A stretch of 64,000 nucleotides of DNA from Drosophila persimilis. Lineage: Eukaryota > Arthropoda > Insecta > Diptera > Drosophilidae. The stretch covers positions 16,244,001-16,308,000 of the forward strand of contig NW_020825288.1 in NCBI RefSeq assembly GCF_003286085.1, read 5' to 3'. Of this stretch, positions 59,124 through 64,000 are shown in pieces (the stretch's first letter is position 1; every line of letters starts with the position of its first letter). A program made the position numbers and the translations under genes. The notes beneath the pieces were generated by a model. The model saw nothing but the letters and a program-made list of their open reading frames with translations, had not been told where the DNA came from and did no database searches.

Positions 59124-62100
59124 CTATAAGCAGTTCGTCGACTCCTTGGCGTCATCGATGTTGACGTGATTCTTGATGAGCAGCTGTGTCGACGGGTACT
59201 TGTTAATTTGGGAGAAGCGCTCCATCACGCATGACGAGCTGAGACGGGCCTCAGCATCGTGATCCCAGCACTCCTCCATGGTGTCGCAGAACACACTCAG
59301 ACCCTAGGGAAAGATCACAGAGTATTATGAATATATTCCAGGACAAAAGCCAAGTCTCGAGCACTCACCGGATGAGCGCGCCATGAGTTGAGCAAACGTG
59401 GACGCAGCTTCTTCATCACCACGCTCTCCTGCACCTCGTCCAGGGTGGGACGCTGACCGAGCTCGGCCTCGAACGGCAGCTGAAACTCGCCCACTGGTCC
59501 CACAATGTCGCAACGAGATACCATCTCCCACAAGACCAGGCCACAAGCATAGACATCGATGCGCAGAAAGGCGTCTCTGTTGAAGTTTATAGCTCCCTCG
59601 AGCACCTCGGGCGCCATGTAACGGCGCGTGCCCACCTGCCCGTGAGTGTCACCGCAGGGCTTGCCGGGCTGGAAGATCATGGCCAGGCCAAAGTCTGCAA
59701 TGCACGCTGTCAGATCTCCCTTGAGCAGAACGTTCTTGGACTTGAAGTCTCGATGCGCTATGGAGGGCTTCAGGCCATCGGCCTTCGAGGCTGGAATTTC
59801 CTCGTGTAAATGGGCCAATCCGTTAGCCATGGACTCAGCAATGCGGACCAACTCCAGCCAGGTAATGGTGTGCGACTTAAGGTAGTCGCAGAGCGATCCG
59901 TTGTGCTGATAGGTGGAGATCAGCCAATACTCCGGCTTGTCCATGTGCTTCTCCACGCCCAGGAACTCCAGAATGTTGGGATGACTCATGCGGGGCAGCT
60001 TGTAGATTTCGTTCTCCGTGGTCCACGACTCTTTCTCCTGCATGCGAAAGATTTTCACGGCGACATCCTGGGAAAGCAGTTTTCCTTGCCACACATCGCC
60101 AAATCGACCGCTCGCCTTCTGCTCTAGCAGCTGTATTGGACGATTGCTGAGCAGCGGTGAGGAGTTGGTGATTTCCGCCTCATGCTGGATAAAATGGAAT
60201 TTGTTAAAGAATTTGTTACAGCTGATAGGCAATACGGTGGGCGCAGGATGGTTTGAGAACTTACCGTGGGTATCTCATTGAAGTGGGCCTGCTTGCGACG
60301 CCGATAGAGGAGCAGGCCCATGCCCAGTATGACCATGAGGACGGTAAACACCGAAGTGCCAACGTATATGTATATTAAATCGCTTCCGTCCTGCGTCTTC
60401 TCCTTGGGCACTGCAATGGCGAACGAGCATGGCACGTACATTAAAGAGGGCTTTAAGCGCTTGCCACAGGTGAACAACATCTCAAGTGGCACCCTTGGTT
60501 GGGGCAGGGTGCATGTGCCTGCCCCCGTTGGGTGTTGCTCAAAGGCAAAACGAGAACCAAAAAACGAAAGTTCGCCCCCAATTTTGCATCTCTTTTTCCC
60601 TCATTTCGTTTGAGATAAAAGAGGGCTAAGCCCAAGAACAAAACAACAAAGAGCAGGGCACAAAAGACGCTCGAACCGAGGCAAAGGCCTGGCCCGCCTT
60701 TGCAGCAGCGGCAGCAACACCCCAAAATGAAATGAAAAATACAAAAAAAAAATGAAAAGAGCGCACGAACGTGCACGGGAGGGCAGAAATTGCAACACAT
60801 GCTGCTCCTGGGGTTGCTGGGGCTGCGGCGCCACTTCGCGTCGAGAGTTCGTTAGCACGAAAAACGCTGCTGCCTCGGATGGCAGATGGTTGGGTGGCTA
60901 GGGCAAGGGAGCCAAACGCCCCTCGCAAGTAAAAAACAAGTTGCGGAAAATATGAAAATAAAATGTACAAAAATTGGGGTAAACAGAGCAATGACAAAAC
61001 TCCAAACAGGAACACCGTGTGGGCCCAAAACTCACCTTGCGTCGTTGCCTCTGTCGTTGTGGGTATCCACTTCTGGTCCGAGTTGCAAAGCGATCCCTTG
61101 CAGCAGCAAAAGTGCATGTTGCCCTGCCGGGGCTCCGCGCTGGTCACGCACTCCGTCTGATTGCATTCGTGCATGTCGGTGAAGCAGCCCTTCATTTTGA
61201 TTTTCTTGGCGCCTGCAGGAACGGTGCGAGAAAAAACCACAATCAGAATGCCTGTATGCTGTCACCCAATCCTCATTTAATGCTCACCCGTTTCCTCGTT
61301 GGCGGACCACAGCACATAGCAGCTGGGGAACTTGTCCGTCTCCACCTGACACCGCTCGATCCGGACGGTGCAATCCTGCTCCTTGTTGCACATCTTCTCG
61401 TCGTAGTGCTCGCAGTTGATGTTGTGGTGTCCCTCGGGCAGAATGGATCCATGGATGCCATGGGGCATACAGCAGCAGGCTGTTGGGGGGAGCAGAATGA
61501 AAGCAAAGATCAAAGTTAATGGAATTATCGGCTAAAATAACTTGAAAGGCGGATAAATAATGTTTAGCTGTACAGTGGACCTCCAGCCCCAGCCCCATCC
61601 CCATCCCCAGAGCTCTTTGTAGGCGCCCTCCTATCCTTTGTACACATATCACATTCGCACACCGTGGACCGTGGACCGACGACCCCATTGAGAGCAACCC
61701 CATTTTGGTACGAAATTAGCTCCACTGGCCACACACCAACAGCCCAGAGCCTTTGAGTGGGCATAACCCCAATGCAGCTACCGTGCCACAAGCTGTATCC
61801 GCACGGATATACGCGTGCACAGTGGGACCACACTCTCTAATTTATACAAATTTGCCATATATTTGAGGTTATAAATTTATATGGGAAAATCGAACTCTCA
61901 ATCACAAATATTACAAATTGAATCGTTCGTAGTATAAATTCGCACCGGCCAAAACCAGTCTATGCCCCACTGTCCTTTGGGGTAATCGGATCGCTGCCTG
62001 CTCCCATGCACATATGTATGTATCCCCATGCGTTTCTGTGTGTGTGTGTGTGTAAGTATGCATGCTTTATAGTAAAGTAGATACATAAGCAGGCACATTA

Positions 62101-62808
62101 TGCACACAGAAAGGGATGGGTTTAAAGTGGCGCTTGTGGGGAAAAAGGAAACAGCAGCAACAGGGAGAGCGCAATGGGAGAGAGAGTTCAGCCCCCGCTC
62201 CCGAGCCCCCACACAACAAGTTTCAAATGCAACGCAATCCATTCAAAGAAATTCTCTCTCTCACACACACACACACACATGGCCACAGTGAGCTGAGCAG
62301 TTGACGGATTCTGTCGATTGATACTCTGTAATATGAGAAACATTGGATTTCTATACCGCACACAAAGAGTAGTACAGATTATAAATTCAATTAAGTTACA
62401 ACGGAAATATACCAGTCAACTTTATTCATTTTAACTGCTCCTTAACTTGGAATTTGCATTGGTTAACACAATACTAATCTACCTTCATGTCCAGGGTATG
62501 CACTGTGATATCAAAGTAGTGTTTTTCTAAAGGATTATGGAACCACGAGCGAATAGTAACCAGCAGCCCCAAATATGTACTTTGTGTGTGTAACACAGGG
62601 AGAACTACAACTACAAAGCAGAGGCGGTGCAAGGGAAATATACGAGAAAATGCAAATAATATTGACTACGGCACTCGCAATTAAGGCGCCAAGTATACAC
62701 ACACACACACATACGTACATAATATGCAAGATGCAAGTGTAGTAGAACAAAATACATACCCAGTAAAAGCTGCGCCGTTAGATAAAGCACCAATTCGTAT
62801 TTGGACAT
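59124..62808 (-). CDS. put: Punt, activin/BMP type II receptor serine/threonine kinase
   Basis: Six exons on the - strand: 62808-62760, 61479-61288, 61212-61036, 60410-60265, 60184-59369 and 59303-59124, with consistent phases, give 519 aa (about 516 in D. melanogaster, from memory). Residues 1-17 are a signal peptide. The cysteine-rich ectodomain ends in a CCCKGSLCN motif characteristic of TGF-beta receptors. The membrane segment is [20 protein letters not shown]. In the kinase, the glycine loop GRFG is at 214-217, the catalytic lysine in VAVK at 232, HRDFKSKN at 332-339 and DFGLA from 352. Punt binds Dpp, Gbb and activin-type ligands, and phosphorylates type I receptors (Thickveins, Saxophone, Baboon) at the plasma membrane. 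All key kinase residues are intact. The short first exon encodes only the start of the signal peptide and is supported by phase and position. Confidence 0.95.
61480..62759 (-). other. put intron 1, no nested gene seen
   Basis: A 1.28-kb intron separating the signal-peptide exon from the ectodomain exons. It contains short CA/GT tracts (62038-62053, 62265-62278, 62698-62710) and a CCCCAGCCCCATCC stretch near 61588. I see no ORF or RNA gene with support. Confidence 0.8.
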
Positions 62809-63786
62809 TGTTAAGCGTTATCGCCCTCGAACTTGTTTACAACACACGGTACGGTAGTGTATACGTAACTGTAGCATGCGCGCTGGCTCGAGTGATCACT
62901 GTGGTTAGGTTTACGGTGAGGATGTTAATATTTTTTATTTGGCACAGTTTTTAAGTTGAAGGTTTTGGCGATTTGTTGGTTGGTTGGTTGGCTTGCACTC
63001 GAGCACTATACTTCCTCTTTCGATGCAATCTCGGGTCTCGGGACACACGCCACTGTATGCAGACTATGTATGTATGCTGCTGAGTTCGCAGCTAAATCGC
63101 TGACCACACGCTACTTCCATGGACATTTTTAACGTTATGCGGCTCTGTTGTCCACTTCTCACAATCACATTTTGGTTAAACACCTTCGAAATGCACCCTT
63201 TTGATGCACTTTGCTCAGTTTTAGAGTCTGTGGGCGATTTTTTCAATTTTACACTTTGTTTTTTTTTTTCTGGAAAATACAACCCTGTCGATGTTCGGTT
63301 CTATCGGATTCCCACTAAAGCCCCCTGTATTTAAATAGTTGAACTACTTGAGGTAAATGGCGGAAAATATTACTGATTGTAAATTATTCTTGAGGATTCA
63401 TGCCATCTCTAAAACCACGATATTTTTCAGCTGAACTGCGCTAAAATGATTAAATTTTCATTATTTTCAGTGGAAAATTTAAATACCCCCTTGGCTTGTA
63501 ATAGGTTAATCGTTCTCCGTCAGGATTGGAAACTATATTCCTCATATTCTTTGTTCCGTTGAATATTACCAGCTAAATAGAACATTTAGCCATGCCCACT
63601 CAATTTTGTACGATTGATGAATCAATTCTATACATGATTGGCCTATTCGAAATACTTGCATTTATTGGATTTTTATATAATATATTGAAAATTAAAGACG
63701 ACAAGACGTTCGCAATGGGGCGGCGTTAGGGATGACACAAGTGCCGATAGATACCGTCATCATATAATAAATCTTAATTTTTTCAT
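62809..63786. other. put 5' flank / intergenic, no gene seen
   Basis: The put 5' UTR and promoter should lie in the left part on the - strand; no TATA box stands out. A short GGTTGGTTGGTTGG repeat is near 62977. The rest is AT-rich and without supported features. Confidence 0.5.
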
Positions 63787-63912
63787 CGGTATATTCCGGC
63801 ATATTTTGAAAACGAGACGGTATATTTTTTGGTATATTTCAGAGGGACAGACAGAATGAATTATCGAAAAATCGAAAAACAGTCACACTGATTGATATTC
63901 TTTGTGACAAGG
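63787..63912 (+). promoter_or_regulatory. Promoter-like module for a gene beyond the right edge
   Basis: Direct GGTATATT copies (63788-63839) are followed by GTCACACTG at 63882-63890, close to the motif 1 core, and by GACAAG|GTATGT at about 63905-63916, which could be a 5' UTR splice donor. The arrangement repeats that found at 32134-32224 upstream of the Rpt6-type gene. The gene it serves is presumably on the + strand outside this window. Confidence 0.4.
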
Positions 63913-64000
63913 TATGTTTTGTTTTCGTTTTATTTTTAAATGCGCAAAAAAAATTAAAAACTACTAAAGAAATAAAGAAAAATGATGTTCGTTTCTAAAT

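Noticed and set aside
59325-59546. Overlapping frames opposite and beside the put kinase exon
   Set aside because: They lie in alternative frames of a well-supported kinase exon and have no independent support.

Overview
The window looks like euchromatic DNA from a Drosophila. Small introns, fly-type splice sites and core-promoter motifs, and six genes whose products match known Drosophila families all point that way. The dispersed element that begins with TATACCCGATACT and ends with GGGTATAA, together with introns crowded with hexanucleotide repeats, suggests the obscura group (D. pseudoobscura-like). The species is an inference. The named genes all belong to Muller element E (3R of D. melanogaster), from memory of gene locations.

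Layout. (1) 1-30450: a tenectin (Tnc) locus on the + strand, with about 7.4 kb of repeat-rich upstream or 5' intron DNA, a signal-peptide exon, an 11.3-kb intron, three small exons, one 7.9-kb mucin-like exon and a last exon; the predicted protein is 2,864 aa. (2) 30636-31735: a mini-me/DINE-like element followed by an AT-rich tandem array. (3) 32200-39690: a compact block with an Rpt6-type proteasome ATPase (probably Rpt6R), beta4GalT7 and Hr96 on + and EMC6 on -. EMC6 and Hr96 are divergent and share a DRE. (4) 39170-51320: a direct tandem duplication of 6,069 and 6,080 bp, differing at about two dozen sites. Each copy carries the last two exons of Hr96, a small unidentified ORF, a mini-me-like element, a GAGA/TATA-type promoter with a possible leader exon, and an intact secreted Kunitz-like gene. 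Only copy A is attached to the rest of Hr96; copy B holds an orphan receptor tail. (5) 53857-55859: a six-exon gene for an ERICH2-like acidic protein. (6) 59124-62808: punt (put), an activin/BMP type II receptor, on the - strand, convergent with the ERICH2-like gene. (7) The right edge has a promoter-like module for a gene beyond the window.

The genes are independent eukaryotic transcription units rather than an operon. Hr96 and its neighbours map to 96B in D. melanogaster and punt to 88C (from memory), so an ancestral rearrangement junction probably lies between Hr96 and the ERICH2-like gene, which is where the duplication and the mini-me copies sit. The most novel-looking observations are nine exact 14-residue tandem repeats in the Hr96 hinge, the splice-competent duplicated Hr96 tail, the duplicated Kunitz gene with an unusual reactive site, and the absence of any RGD tripeptide in tenectin. 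No rRNA, tRNA, CRISPR or autonomous transposon coding sequence was recognised.
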